A stretch of DNA of 19,447 bases from JABWBD01 sp040768665 (GTDB lineage Bacteria; Planctomycetota; Planctomycetia; Pirellulales; Thermoguttaceae), in assembly GCA_040768665.1 (NCBI GenBank), contig JAXGMN010000106.1:1-19447 (forward strand). Direction: 5' to 3'. Under the pieces are notes generated by a model, which was given only the letters and a program-made list of their open reading frames with translations, made no database searches and was not told the DNA's origin. Positions 1-7,346 of this stretch are shown in pieces (the first letter of the stretch is position 1; each line of letters opens with the position of its first letter). A program made the position numbers and the translations under genes.

Positions 1-1265
1 CATGCGGCGCAGTGTGCCGCGTAGAGTTCGGCGCCGGTCGGAGGCGAGTCCTCGCTTCCGCCTTCCGCGCGGGGTTCCTCTACCGGGGCCGCCGTCGCTC
101 GGCGCAACTGCTCGGCGATGGCGGGGTCGCCCGGGTGGTCGGCAAGCCGCGCCACCAGATCGTCGACGTGCAACTGCCGGTAGTGCGCCGCATCGAGCCG
201 TGCAAGGAACCGGTCGGCCGGGAGAGTCTCGCCGCGGAGGGCAAGTGTGATCGCCATGCTGCGCAATGCGGCCCCATCGTCGAGATCGGCCGGGGCGAGG
301 CGGTCGAACCACGCCCGGGCTTGCCGGTAGTTGCCCGACTCGGATTCAAGCTGTCCCATCTCAGCGGCGATCTCGTGCGACGCGGAAGATCGGGGATCGA
401 GCGACTCAAGGATCAAGCGGGCCTCGCCGGTACGATTCAGCCTCCGCAGGGTCTTGGCCAGCTTGACTTTTGCCGTTTGATTTGCGGGAGCGAGGTTCGC
501 CAAAACTTCGTACTGCGCGAGAGCCTCTTCCAAGCGATCTTGCTCGGCGAGGAGATCGCCCAGGCCGGTTCTTGCCATTTCGTGGCGAGGCTGCGCGGCC
601 AGCGTCTTCTCGTACGCCTCCCGGGCTTGCCGAAAGCACTCGGCCCGCTGCAAGAGGTCGCCGCTGCGGAGGCCGAGCCAGCACCAGTGATCTCCGCCGA
701 CGTAGACGCAGTGGGGATCGTCGGGCGAGGCAGCCTGCCACGCGTCAAGCACGACCCGGGCCTTTTGCGGATCGCCGATCGAGAGATAGCCTCTCACGAG
801 CGCCGCGTAGAGATCGTTGGGCCGGACACCGGCCGCGGTCAGGGCGGCCAGCTCGTCGCCAACCCGTTGAAGTTCCTCGCCCTTTTCAATGCTCCCCAGG
901 CGGAGCTCGTGTCGCACCGCGGTTTCCGGCGCTCCTTTTCGTTCGGCCGACCGGACCGCCTCGTGCCAGCGGTCGAAAGCGCGCAGGTGGCGAAAACAGA
1001 CTGCACGAACAAGGTCGGTCCTGCCGTCCTCGGGATCGAGCCAGGCCGTCCAGCCGAGCCATTGCTCTGCGGCACTCACCTCCCCATCGGCAACGCGTCC
1101 CAGTGCCATCGTGCGGGTCCACCAGGTGAGCCCATCCCGGCCGAACACCAGAAGAGGCACGAGCGCGAGGGCGAGGAGCACGACGAGAAGCGCTCGTTTG
1201 CGCCGACGGCGTTCCGGGGGAGCGCTCGGGGATCGTTGGCCGGCGGTACTTTCGGAAGAGGACAT
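1..1265 (-). CDS. Membrane-anchored TPR protein with C-terminal cytochrome c site (partial)
   Basis: This frame is open from an ATG at 1263-1265 to the window edge, giving 421 full codons; the 3' end lies outside. The N-terminus is cytoplasmic and Arg/Lys-rich (RRRRKRALL, residues about 19-27), followed by one hydrophobic segment at about 25-41, so the protein is probably a signal-anchored envelope protein. Residues about 55-390 are Ala/Leu/Arg-rich helical repeats of TPR type, for example ECFRQAREAYEKTLAAQPRH followed by MARTGLGDLLAEQDRLEEAL. The last residues read GAELYAAHCAA and then a partial TG codon, which matches the start of a class I cytochrome c CxxCH site (LYAAHCAACHG is common in planctomycete cytochromes). 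The second Cys and His are not visible, so haem binding is inferred. No good Shine-Dalgarno precedes the start. It is divergent from the FG-GAP gene at 1774. The long open frame on the opposite strand is a shadow. Confidence 0.8.
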   Translation of the reverse strand, partial: MSSSESTAGQRSPSAPPERRRRKRALLVVLLALALVPLLVFGRDGLTWWTRTMALGRVADGEVSAAEQWLGWTAWLDPEDGRTDLVRAVCFRHLRAFDRWHEAVRSAERKGAPETAVRHELRLGSIEKGEELQRVGDELAALTAAGVRPNDLYAALVRGYLSIGDPQKARVVLDAWQAASPDDPHCVYVGGDHWCWLGLRSGDLLQRAECFRQAREAYEKTLAAQPRHEMARTGLGDLLAEQDRLEEALAQYEVLANLAPANQTAKVKLAKTLRRLNRTGEARLILESLDPRSSASHEIAAEMGQLESESGNYRQARAWFDRLAPADLDDGAALRSMAITLALRGETLPADRFLARLDAAHYRQLHVDDLVARLADHPGDPAIAEQLRRATAAPVEEPRAEGGSEDSPPTGAELYAAHCAA

Positions 1266-1309
1266 GATCCGGGCGGCAAGACTCTTGAAAAAACGGTGCG
1301 GCAAGCGGG

Positions 1310-1435
1310 GTAACCGTTCACGCACACGGCCGGGGACTGGTCCATTTTTCGGCTGATTCGGGTGTTTCAGCTTCAAGGACGTTGGCCGAAAACATGGACC
1401 TGTCCCCCTCTCTTCCGCGCCCCGTGAACGGTTAC
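1310..1435. repeat. Imperfect inverted repeat in divergent spacer
   Basis: The left arm begins GTAACCGTTCACG at 1310-1322 and runs to about 1353 through GGACTGGTCCATTTTTCGGC. The right arm starts at about 1385 with GCCGAAAACATGGACCTGTC and ends CGTGAACGGTTAC at 1423-1435. The outer 13 bp are perfect inverted complements, and the inner blocks match with small indels. A related GTGAACCGTTAC occurs at about 1724-1735. The form resembles the dispersed palindromic intergenic repeats common in planctomycete genomes; a mobile (MITE-like) or transcript-folding role is inference. Confidence 0.65.
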
Positions 1436-1512
1436 CAAGCGGGCCGCGCTGCCGATTCCAGTGTAACCGGTTGGGGCATTGCGCCAAGCGAAAGGATCAG
1501 CGCGTGCGGCTT

Positions 1513-1632
1513 CTCGTTTAGCCGCAGGCCCACCGGGCCGCGCGGCGCACTGGGGGACCAGCCATTTCCAACCAAATTCCGCAACCCATTCCTGCTCCCG
1601 CGCGCGGCCCGCTGGGCCTGCGGCTAAACGAG
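1513..1632. repeat. 32-bp near-perfect inverted repeat around a 56-bp loop
   Basis: The arms are 1513-1544 (starting CTCGTTTAGCCGCAGGCCCA) and 1601-1632 (ending TGGGCCTGCGGCTAAACGAG). They are inverted complements over 32 bp with a single mismatch. The loop holds GGGGGACCAGCCATTTCCAA and an AAATTCCGCAACCCA string that recurs at about 4959-4974. With the repeat at 1310-1435 it fills most of the gene-free 508-bp spacer between the divergent TPR and FG-GAP genes. It is probably a member of a dispersed palindromic family; I cannot test copy number. Confidence 0.7.
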
Positions 1633-1773
1633 GCGGTACTGCGCGCCACGGAGACTCGCCGCACACGGCCGCGCCGCGGCGGTCGCGGGCATGGGGGACT
1701 GCCGGTAGAATAGACATCCGGGCGTGAACCGTTACGTCGACGATTCCCCCCATTTCAGCACACCTATCGGCGG

Positions 1774-3378
1774 ATGACGGGTACGATGAGCAGCAGACGG
1801 CCTTACCAGCCGATCTTTCGCGGCACGTTGGGAGCGCTCGGCGTTTTGGCCTGCGTGGGCGTCGCGTGGATCATCTGGGCCGCCCGTCGCGACGCCGCGG
1901 AGCGGTTGGAAGGTCCTTACCGTTCGCAGAACGGCGATCCCCGGTGCGTGCTCGACAGTACCGCCGAATCGCAGGTTGTGGCGTTTTGCAGCGATTGTCA
2001 CAGGATGCCGCGACCGGAGAGTTTTCCTCGCGACCGGTGGCACAAGGAGGTTCAGCTCGGCTACGAGTTCTACGCGCGATCGGGGCGGAACGATCTCACC
2101 CCTCCACCAATGCATCAGGCGGTCGCCTATTTTCGATCGCGAGCGCCGCGAGAACTGGTGTTTCCTTGCCCCGAGGAAGCGAAGGGACCTTTGAAGACCA
2201 CGTTCTCCACCGAGCGGCTGGCTTGGGCGGAGCGGCAAGGGCGGATGCCCGAGATCTCGCACATGCGGCTGATCCGCTTCGGATCGGGTAATTCGCCCGT
2301 TCTGATTGTCTGCGATATGCTTCTCGGCAAGATCCTGTCCGTGGATCTGCGAAACCCGCGGCTCGAGCCCAAGAGGCTGGCACAACTGAATCACCCCGCC
2401 CACGTGGAACCCTGCGATCTGGACAACGACGGCAACCTTGACTTCGTGGTGGCAGACCTGGGAAGTTCCCGCCCCAGCGACCACGACCGGGGCCGAGTCG
2501 TGTGGCTGCGGCTGGATGCGTCGGGTTCCGCAGAGGCGATGGAACTGGCCACGAAACTCGGCCGCGTCGCCGACGTCCGCGTCGCCGACTTCGATGGGGA
2601 CGAGAGGCCGGATCTCGTCGTGGCCGAATTCGGGCACTACCAGACAGGCAGGATCCTTCTGCTCGAGAATCGCACGCCCCATGGAGGTCCCTTGTGCTTC
2701 GACCAGCAAGTACTCGACACCCGTCCGGGCACGATTCACGTGCCGGTCCACGATTTCGACGGCGACGGTCGTCCGGACTTCGTCGCCTTGATCAGCCAGG
2801 AATGGGAACACGTGGAAATGTTCCTCAATCGTTCGGCGGGACGATTCGAGCGCCGTGTCCTCTGGGCGGGACCTGATCTGGCGTTCGGGTCCAGCGGGAT
2901 CGAGCTGGTCGATCTCGATCAGGATGGCGACATCGACGTCCTCTATACCAACGGCGATGCGTGGGACAACCTGTACGCCACGGCAAGTCACGGCGTCCAG
3001 TGGCTCGAGAACCGGGGCGACCTGCGGTTTGAGTATCATCGGTTAACCGCCATGCCCGGTGCCTACCGTGCACTGGCCGGGGATCTCGATTTGGACGGCG
3101 ACAACGACATCATCGCGACCGCCTGGCTGCCGCCGCCGGTGATGCCCGAAGGGGTGCTCGCCTCGCCGGTGGCCTCGATCGTGTGCCTGGAGCAGAAGGA
3201 GCCGGGGGTGTTCGTCCGTCACACGCTCGAAACCGGCTCCCCCAATTACGCCACCTTCGAACTGGCCGATTTCGACGGCGACGGGGATCTCGATTTCGCC
3301 GTAGGCCCCGGCCCCCACGTGGCGAACGGGCGGGAAGACCGGAATTGGCTTACGATCTGGCGCAACGAGCATAAATAG
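1774..3378 (+). CDS. Membrane-anchored FG-GAP/VCBS repeat protein with CxxCH motif
   Basis: This 534-aa protein has a hydrophobic segment at residues about 18-36 (LGALGVLACVGVAWIIWA), which acts as an N-terminal anchor and places the rest outside the cytoplasm. A c-type haem motif CSDCH lies at residues 72-76 with nearby Met-78 (CHRMPRPESFPRDRW). From about residue 210 to the end there are at least six Asp-rich calcium-binding loops of FG-GAP/VCBS type: DLDNDGNLD, DFDGDERPD, DFDGDGRPD, DLDQDGDID, DLDLDGDND and DFDGDGDLD. Together these predict a beta-propeller. Such anchored propellers with one haem motif are frequent in planctomycetes, but their substrates are largely unknown. The start is the first ATG after the inverted repeats; a second ATG four codons later is possible, and neither has a clear ribosome binding site. 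Its stop codon abuts the parDE scar. The reverse-strand frame of 435 codons inside it is a shadow. Confidence 0.87.
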   Translation: MTGTMSSRRPYQPIFRGTLGALGVLACVGVAWIIWAARRDAAERLEGPYRSQNGDPRCVLDSTAESQVVAFCSDCHRMPRPESFPRDRWHKEVQLGYEFYARSGRNDLTPPPMHQAVAYFRSRAPRELVFPCPEEAKGPLKTTFSTERLAWAERQGRMPEISHMRLIRFGSGNSPVLIVCDMLLGKILSVDLRNPRLEPKRLAQLNHPAHVEPCDLDNDGNLDFVVADLGSSRPSDHDRGRVVWLRLDASGSAEAMELATKLGRVADVRVADFDGDERPDLVVAEFGHYQTGRILLLENRTPHGGPLCFDQQVLDTRPGTIHVPVHDFDGDGRPDFVALISQEWEHVEMFLNRSAGRFERRVLWAGPDLAFGSSGIELVDLDQDGDIDVLYTNGDAWDNLYATASHGVQWLENRGDLRFEYHRLTAMPGAYRALAGDLDLDGDNDIIATAWLPPPVMPEGVLASPVASIVCLEQKEPGVFVRHTLETGSPNYATFELADFDGDGDLDFAVGPGPHVANGREDRNWLTIWRNEHK

Positions 3379-3427
3379 CAGCCGAGTAGGTCTTCATTCC
3401 GTGGCACCGAACTCTTGGCGGAGGTCC
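3378..3427 (-). pseudogene. Scar of a parD/parE junction
   Basis: This 50-bp stretch matches 13638-13687 at about 46 of 50 positions. The matching region there is the overlap of the intact antitoxin and toxin genes. Read on the minus strand it gives DLRQEFGATE followed by a stop that overlaps ATG AAG ACC TAC (MKTYS). These are the antitoxin C-terminus (intact copy DLRQELGATE) and the toxin start. Nothing else of the pair remains. The similarity begins at the last base of the FG-GAP gene's stop codon. Confidence 0.75.
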
Positions 3428-3439
3428 ATGGTCGTATCC

Positions 3440-4380
3440 TCAAACTTCGCCCGGCGGTACCGGCAAGCCGAGATCGGCCAGCGAGGCGGTTGTCCCGGCC
3501 TTCAAGGCCAGCCGACGCAACTGCTCTGCAGGCATCCGCTCCAGATCCCGCCGGATCGCTTCCGACACAGACCCGAACCGGTCTTCGATTAGCGAACAGA
3601 TCAGGTCGATCCGTTCTTGCTGCCGTCCTCTCTCGATCCCTTCTGCGATGCCTTTTTCGATGCCTTTTTCATAGATCGTTTGATTCATAGCGCGTACTCC
3701 CTCATACGATTCCGATTGCAGCAGTTCCTCAAATCGACCCCGCTGCTTTTCATTCAACGGCAGATAGGCTTGCACGCACTCGCCCAGCAAGAACCGTTCC
3801 TGCTGGCTCAGCGGTGCCTCGGCCAGCCGTCGCAACGCCTCCGCACCCAACGACGCCACCCGCTCGGGCGGGATGCTCATCAGGGCGGAGAGGGCGACTC
3901 CCGGCCAGTTGTCTCCCTGCACGTATTCTACGCCGTCAGCCCCGGCAGGCCCACGTACAGGTATTGGAAGCGGTTGATCTCCAGGCCCCAGGTTCCTCGT
4001 AGTAGATCACACCGACGCCATCGAGGCCCCACCTTCAAATAGAGCACGATCAGCGGCACCGGCAACTGAGCGCGCATCGCGGAGGAAATGGTAGTAGTAC
4101 GGCAGGCAGGGCGTGAGTCTCGTGGTGCGGTCGGGCGATTCGATTTCGACATGCAGCAGAGCAGCGAGGCGGTCACTGCCGTGTCGGCCGCCGCAACCAT
4201 GGGGACCTGTGCAAGCATGTCCAGTATTGCCGCGAGCCCTCGGGTGGATCAGGATACATTTCCTTGTCCAGCCACTCCGGCGGAAGGTCAGTCGCGCGGC
4301 CCACTCGGCGAAGAACAGCGGCAAGGAACTTCGGCGAAGAACTGCCGGATCAGGGTCTTGAAGCGTTGATCGTAGTCCAT
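3440..4380 (-). pseudogene. Frameshifted Rpn-type PD-(D/E)XK nuclease/transposase-like gene
   Basis: Pieces of one protein appear in order on the minus strand but in changing frames: MDYDQRFKTLIRQFFAE from the ATG at 4378-4380, then LFFAEWAARLTF, PEWLDKEMYPDPPEGSRQY, LDMLAQVPMVAAADT, DRLAALLHVEIESPD, YYYHFLRD, IVLYLKVG, WGLEINRFQYLYVGLPG, and finally an open 160-codon C-terminal part (3440-3922). HVEIES fits the ExE/ExQ part of a PD-(D/E)XK active site. The C-terminal part has the EKGIEKGIAEGIERGRQQER helix and the SLIEDRFG tail usual for Rpn family recombination-promoting nucleases. I count at least six frameshifts, so the gene is dead, although the 160-codon piece could still be translated. 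Loss of codon continuity only in the 5' two-thirds suggests either old decay or poor local sequence quality. A second remnant lies at 12640-12822. Confidence 0.8.
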
Positions 4381-4830
4381 GCCTCTGAGAATGACGACCG
4401 TGCGGAGCAATGTCAAGCAGATCACGTGCTTGCCCGCGGGAGGTTCCGAGCTTTCCGCTACACGCTTCTGACACGGCACGCTTTGGTCCAGGATGCCCGC
4501 GGCTTGTCCGCGGGGTTCCACGCTTTCGGCTACACGCTGCCCGGCGCTTCCTTCGTTTCGCCCGCGGCAGCAGGCCGCCGCCGCGCCGGCTGAAGGGAAG
4601 GGGCAACCGTGGCGTATGGTAGCGAGGAACGTAACCATCCCGCGGACAAGCCGCCGCGATCGTGGACCCAAAGCCGTGCCAGAGCCGGAAAATCCGTTTG
4701 CCGCCCGCAATAGGTGGCAACCGTAACCACGAGGTCAGTTTACCTGCGCGAGGTGTTTGACAGCAAGTTCTGCGGCACGAACCGGATTCGGGGTCGTCAA
4801 TCGTGCAGTGGAAAACGAGGGGGTCGGGAG
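4360..4830. repeat. Segment duplicated at 12800-13140
   Basis: This stretch runs from the start of the Rpn pseudogene upstream of it. It aligns with 12800-13140 in three blocks: the CATGCCTCTGAGAATGACGA block; the GAGGAACGTAACCATCCCGC block; and the block from AGCCGGAAAATCCGTTTGCC through CAGCAAGTTCTGCGGCAC to GTGGAAAACGAGGG. About 150 bp at roughly 4470-4620 are present only here. No continuous reading frame is maintained. In one minus-strand frame both copies give AAELAV.HLAQVN, and in another NLLS.TSRR followed by a stop, so the end of an unidentified gene may be buried here. Confidence 0.7.
4496..4514. repeat. CCGCGG hairpin module
   Basis: CCCGCGG (4496-4502), loop CTTGT, CCGCGGG (4508-4514) form a perfect 7-bp stem. 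The same module in the other orientation is at 12945-12963, and a version with a damaged right arm is at 4639-4656. A GCTTTC(C/G)GCTACACGC string follows or precedes these modules three times (about 4450, 4520 and 12890). This marks a small dispersed repeat within the duplicated segment. Confidence 0.55.
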
Positions 4831-5040
4831 CCTGTCCCCGTTCTGTCAGGGCATCTGGCAACTGCTGGCCGTAGCCACAAGGCCAGTGCACCTTCGCGAG
4901 GGGTTTGCAGCAAGGCTCCGTCACATCGTCACACACAGGACATACGATCCGGCCGAAATTTCCGCAACCCATTGCAGTCCGTAGTCGCGACGATTAACAT
5001 TCCGTTTTGTCGGGCGTTGATTCTCGTGGAATTTCTCTTG
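4831..5040. other. Gene-free stretch with degenerate repeat
   Basis: I see no supportable gene here. The bases at about 4873-4926 (CCGTAGCCACAAGGCCAGTG onward) are a diverged copy of 4731-4782 (CCGTAACCACGAGGTCAGTT onward). That is a tandem-like internal repetition of the duplicated segment. The long minus-strand frame running through 4007-4972 is a chance opening that crosses the frameshifted pseudogene. Confidence 0.5.
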
Positions 5041-5051
5041 GGAGGTGAGTG

Positions 5052-5267
5052 ATGGCGACTCGATGGTTCAAGGTCTTTTCGGCAGTGATCCTTGCGTGTG
5101 TTGCGTTGGTCAGTTGCGGACAACCTCCCCCCCCCCCCCAGCTCGAGGCCGGAACCGTCCCCGAGGGCGAAAGTCCCTCGAGACACCGAGACAAGACCAG
5201 AGGCATTGGAGGAGCAAGGGGCGGATGCGGCCTGCCTCCCGACCAACGAACCCAGGAACCTCAGTAG
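5052..5267 (+). CDS. Small lipoprotein-like protein with poly-C/polyproline tract
   Basis: A strong ribosome binding site GGAGGT (5041-5046) lies 5 bases before this ATG. That fixes the start better than the in-frame GTG one codon upstream. The 71-aa product begins MATRWFKVFSAVILACVALV and then SCG, a type II signal peptide with lipobox LVSC and Cys-22 as the lipidated residue. Thirteen consecutive C residues (5127-5139) follow and encode PPPPP. The tail GTVPEGESPSRHRDKTRG matches nothing I know. Gain or loss of one C would switch the tail to a frame ending at 5343 (one base lost) or 5317 (one base gained), so the true C-terminus is uncertain. Small lipoproteins often accompany DUF1559 genes in planctomycetes, and the DUF1559 pair starts about 550 bp downstream. 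The function is unknown. Confidence 0.6.
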   Translation: MATRWFKVFSAVILACVALVSCGQPPPPPQLEAGTVPEGESPSRHRDKTRGIGGARGGCGLPPDQRTQEPQ

Positions 5268-5386
5268 TACGTTGTTGCCGGTCGGCCGGCGGTTCGCCAG
5301 GTGCGGGACGCGATTGACGGAAGTTGCGGGCGCCGCCTTTTGACGCGTGTCGGAGGTGTGACCTTGTACGCGACGCGGCCTGTTTT

Positions 5387-5524
5387 CTGGCCGCTATACC
5401 GCTCGCGGCTGCCCTTGACACTAAGTGCGAAGCGCAAAGCGAGGTTCTGGCTCCGCCTCGCTTGTCGGGTTAATATAGTGCAGCGCAAACGTGCCATTCC
5501 TGGCCGCGAGCGGTATAACGCCAG
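5387..5524. repeat. Inverted repeat with internal hairpin
   Basis: The left arm, CTGGCCGCTATACCGCTCGC plus GGC (5387-5409), pairs with the right arm, GCCGCGAGCGGTAT then AACGCCAG (5503-5524). The core ATACCGCTCGCGGC / GCCGCGAGCGGTAT is perfect. Between them sits a second hairpin, AAGCGAGG (5437-5444) with CCTCGCTT (5456-5463). It lies in the gene-free stretch 5268-5816 between the lipoprotein and the first DUF1559 gene. I see no gene in that stretch; a TAATAT at about 5471 lacks a matching -35 box. Confidence 0.6.
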
Positions 5525-5816
5525 CGTAAGGTTCGCCAGAAGTGTACGCGGCTCGTCTCAACTTGGCGAGCCTCGCAGGGAACAAGAGATTGAAGAAAAA
5601 CTTCCGCCGAGAAGTCTTGCTGCTTGACTCCAGGCATTCCTTGACTAAACCTCGGGCGGATGCAACCTGCCTCTGACCTCTTCATCCGGCGCGCCCCTTG
5701 GGGTGCAGTGGAGGGCGATCGGTTCGTCCACGATTCCACCGCTGGTCAAGCGGAACCAGCCATTTGGCTGATTCGGGGGTTCTTTTCGTCTCTATTCTTG
5801 AACAAGGAGAGCATCC

Positions 5817-6872
5817 ATGAGCGGGAAGACTGCTGCGCAGTTGTGGAAGAGGCTATGCCGGGGATTCACACTAGTGGAGCTCCTGGTAGTGATCGCGATC
5901 ATTGGTATTTTGATCGCCCTGTTGTTGCCCGCCGTGCAGGCGGCGCGCGAAGCGGCGAGGCGCTCGCAGTGCAGCAACAATCTAAAGCAGCTTGCTTTAG
6001 GGTTGCACAACTATCATGATGTGTTCAATTCGTTTCCGTATGCGACGCTTGCGAAGGGATCGTGCACCTCGGGCAGTGGCGTTCCGCCGGCTGGAGGAAT
6101 CAAGAATCACCGCGGATGGCTGGGCGTATTGCCTTTCATTGAGCAAGCACCGCTCAACGACCGGCTTGACTACAACCAGGCTGCCGGCGCTTACGACCGG
6201 GCCGGTACCGGTGTTGCCGGATCGCCCGTAAATGGAAATGATCTGGTCGTCTCGACAGTGGTACAGACCTTTCTCTGCCCGAGCGATCCCGGCAACCGGA
6301 AGATTACCACGACGAGTGCCGCCTATCAGATCGGCGGGGGCTCGACACTCCAGGGAGCGAAGACGAACTACGACTTCCAGTCCCATCTGGAAAGCAGCGG
6401 TTGCACTTTATGGAAGAGCCGCAGCCTTCAGACGCGCTACATGTTTGGAACCCATTCAGAATGCCGGATCCGAGACGTGCTGGACGGAACGAGCAACACG
6501 GTGATGCTCGCCGAGACAACGCTGGACGTGAAAGACGGGTACACGGCACCGTGGGGATACACGAACTGGACTGCCGTTGGAGTCGACATGACCTGGCGGC
6601 CGGGAACCGGCGCCTGCATCCCTATTCTTGGCGGCAGCGGGGACGCGGGCATCAACTATTGGCCCTGTTGCTCCTGGGACGCCAACCCGTGTGCGCGACA
6701 GCCGCTACGCGGAGTTCTTGGCTATTGGGGACGTCCGGGAAGCTTGCACCCCGGTGGCTGCCACATCGCGCTAGCAGATGCCTCGGTCCGTTTTCTCAGC
6801 GAGACCGTCAATTACGTGACTCGCGTACGTCTTGGACGCATGGCCGACGGCGAAGTCGTGGGAAGCTTCTGA
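5817..6872 (+). CDS. DUF1559 pilin-like protein, copy 1
   Basis: This 351-aa protein has an AAGGAG ribosome binding site at 5804-5809, 7 bases before the ATG. The N-terminus is a 16-residue leader ending in Gly, followed by FTLVELLVVIAIIGILIALL. That is the type IV prepilin cleavage and N-methylation signature with Glu at +5, plus the hydrophobic assembly helix. It continues PAVQAAREAARRSQCSNNLKQ, the family hallmark, then GLHNYHD. The C-terminal HxxGG...ALAD region (SLHPGGCHIALADASVRF) is the DUF1559 H-X9-DG motif, here with Ala in place of the Gly. Cysteines are frequent, including a WPCCSW pair. DUF1559 proteins are abundant in Planctomycetota and are taken to be exported pseudopilin-like surface proteins of unknown role. 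Copy 2 follows 475 bp downstream and aligns end to end without clear gaps. Confidence 0.93.
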   Translation: MSGKTAAQLWKRLCRGFTLVELLVVIAIIGILIALLLPAVQAAREAARRSQCSNNLKQLALGLHNYHDVFNSFPYATLAKGSCTSGSGVPPAGGIKNHRGWLGVLPFIEQAPLNDRLDYNQAAGAYDRAGTGVAGSPVNGNDLVVSTVVQTFLCPSDPGNRKITTTSAAYQIGGGSTLQGAKTNYDFQSHLESSGCTLWKSRSLQTRYMFGTHSECRIRDVLDGTSNTVMLAETTLDVKDGYTAPWGYTNWTAVGVDMTWRPGTGACIPILGGSGDAGINYWPCCSWDANPCARQPLRGVLGYWGRPGSLHPGGCHIALADASVRFLSETVNYVTRVRLGRMADGEVVGSF

Positions 6873-6880
6873 GAGCGTTT

Positions 6881-6896
6881 GCCTCGCAGGCGAGGC
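6881..6896 (+). terminator. Hairpin after DUF1559 copy 1
   Basis: GCCTCG (6881-6886) and CGAGGC (6891-6896) form a short stem 8 bases after the stop codon. The equivalent hairpin after copy 2 (8407-8430) has a longer perfect stem. There is no T-run, so a terminator or mRNA 3'-end stabiliser role is inferred from its conserved position. Confidence 0.45.
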
Positions 6897-6976
6897 GATG
6901 CGCGGGGCTCCATCATCACCGCAGCGCGTATGCGTGAAGGGCGATGGGGGAGCGGCAGATAAGAATTTACCCGCAC

Positions 6977-7010
6977 ATGAGCCCGGTTGGCGGAAAGCAG
7001 CCGGGCTCAT
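6977..7010. repeat. 10-bp stem hairpin between DUF1559 genes
   Basis: ATGAGCCCGG (6977-6986) is perfectly complementary to CCGGGCTCAT (7001-7010), with a 14-base loop. It lies in the 474-bp gap between the two DUF1559 genes. That gap contains no supportable gene. The structure could terminate read-through from copy 1; no T-run follows. Confidence 0.5.
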
Positions 7011-7170
7011 GGCAGTCGTGAGCGGATGTGGTCATCTGCCGCACGACATACTTCATTCTTCATTGACAGGCCCCCCCTCTATGCTAAACAGCTACCCCTA
7101 CCGACGGGATGTGGGTGCAGGACGACGTGTGGGCGTTGCCGAGAGCCGGTGGCCCGGCAATCATTTTTTC

Positions 7171-7198
7171 TTGACGTGGTCGCGGGCGTGGCTATACT
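7171..7198 (+). promoter_or_regulatory. Sigma70-like promoter for DUF1559 copy 2
   Basis: TTGACG (7171-7176) and TATACT (7193-7198) are separated by 16 bases. This is the best -35/-10 pair seen in the inter-gene gap. It lies about 150 bases before the start of copy 2, implying that copy 2 has its own transcript with a 5' leader. It is a sequence match only. Confidence 0.5.
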
Positions 7199-7346
7199 AA
7201 GGACGCCATCGGGCCGGTATGAGCGGAACATCGCTCCTCGCAGGTGGGCGGTGCCGCCGCTGCAATCGACGCTTTTCTGGGGTCGTTCTAACACCGATGC
7301 TTCTCTGGGACTCTTCGAACACGCCTTTTTTCAAAAGGAGCGGATG

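Noticed and set aside
12..1313. 433-codon plus-strand frame
   Set aside because: It is the antisense shadow of the minus-strand TPR/cytochrome gene, which has TPR and haem motifs; the shadow has no recognisable domain.
1732..3039. 435-codon minus-strand frame
   Set aside because: It lies opposite the FG-GAP gene. Its repeated VEI/VGD strings are the mirror of the Asp-rich calcium loops.
4360..4830. CRISPR-like or tandem array because of recurring short modules
   Set aside because: Modules are few, unequally spaced and palindromic in different contexts; there are no regular spacers.
4007..4972. 321-codon minus-strand frame
   Set aside because: It crosses the frameshifted Rpn pseudogene and unrelated repeats; only a short middle part (LLHVEIESPD) belongs to a real protein.
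6987..7346. N-terminal extension of DUF1559 copy 2
   Set aside because: The extension lacks any recognisable sequence and would bury the prepilin signal 120 residues in; a ribosome binding site and a promoter lie inside it.
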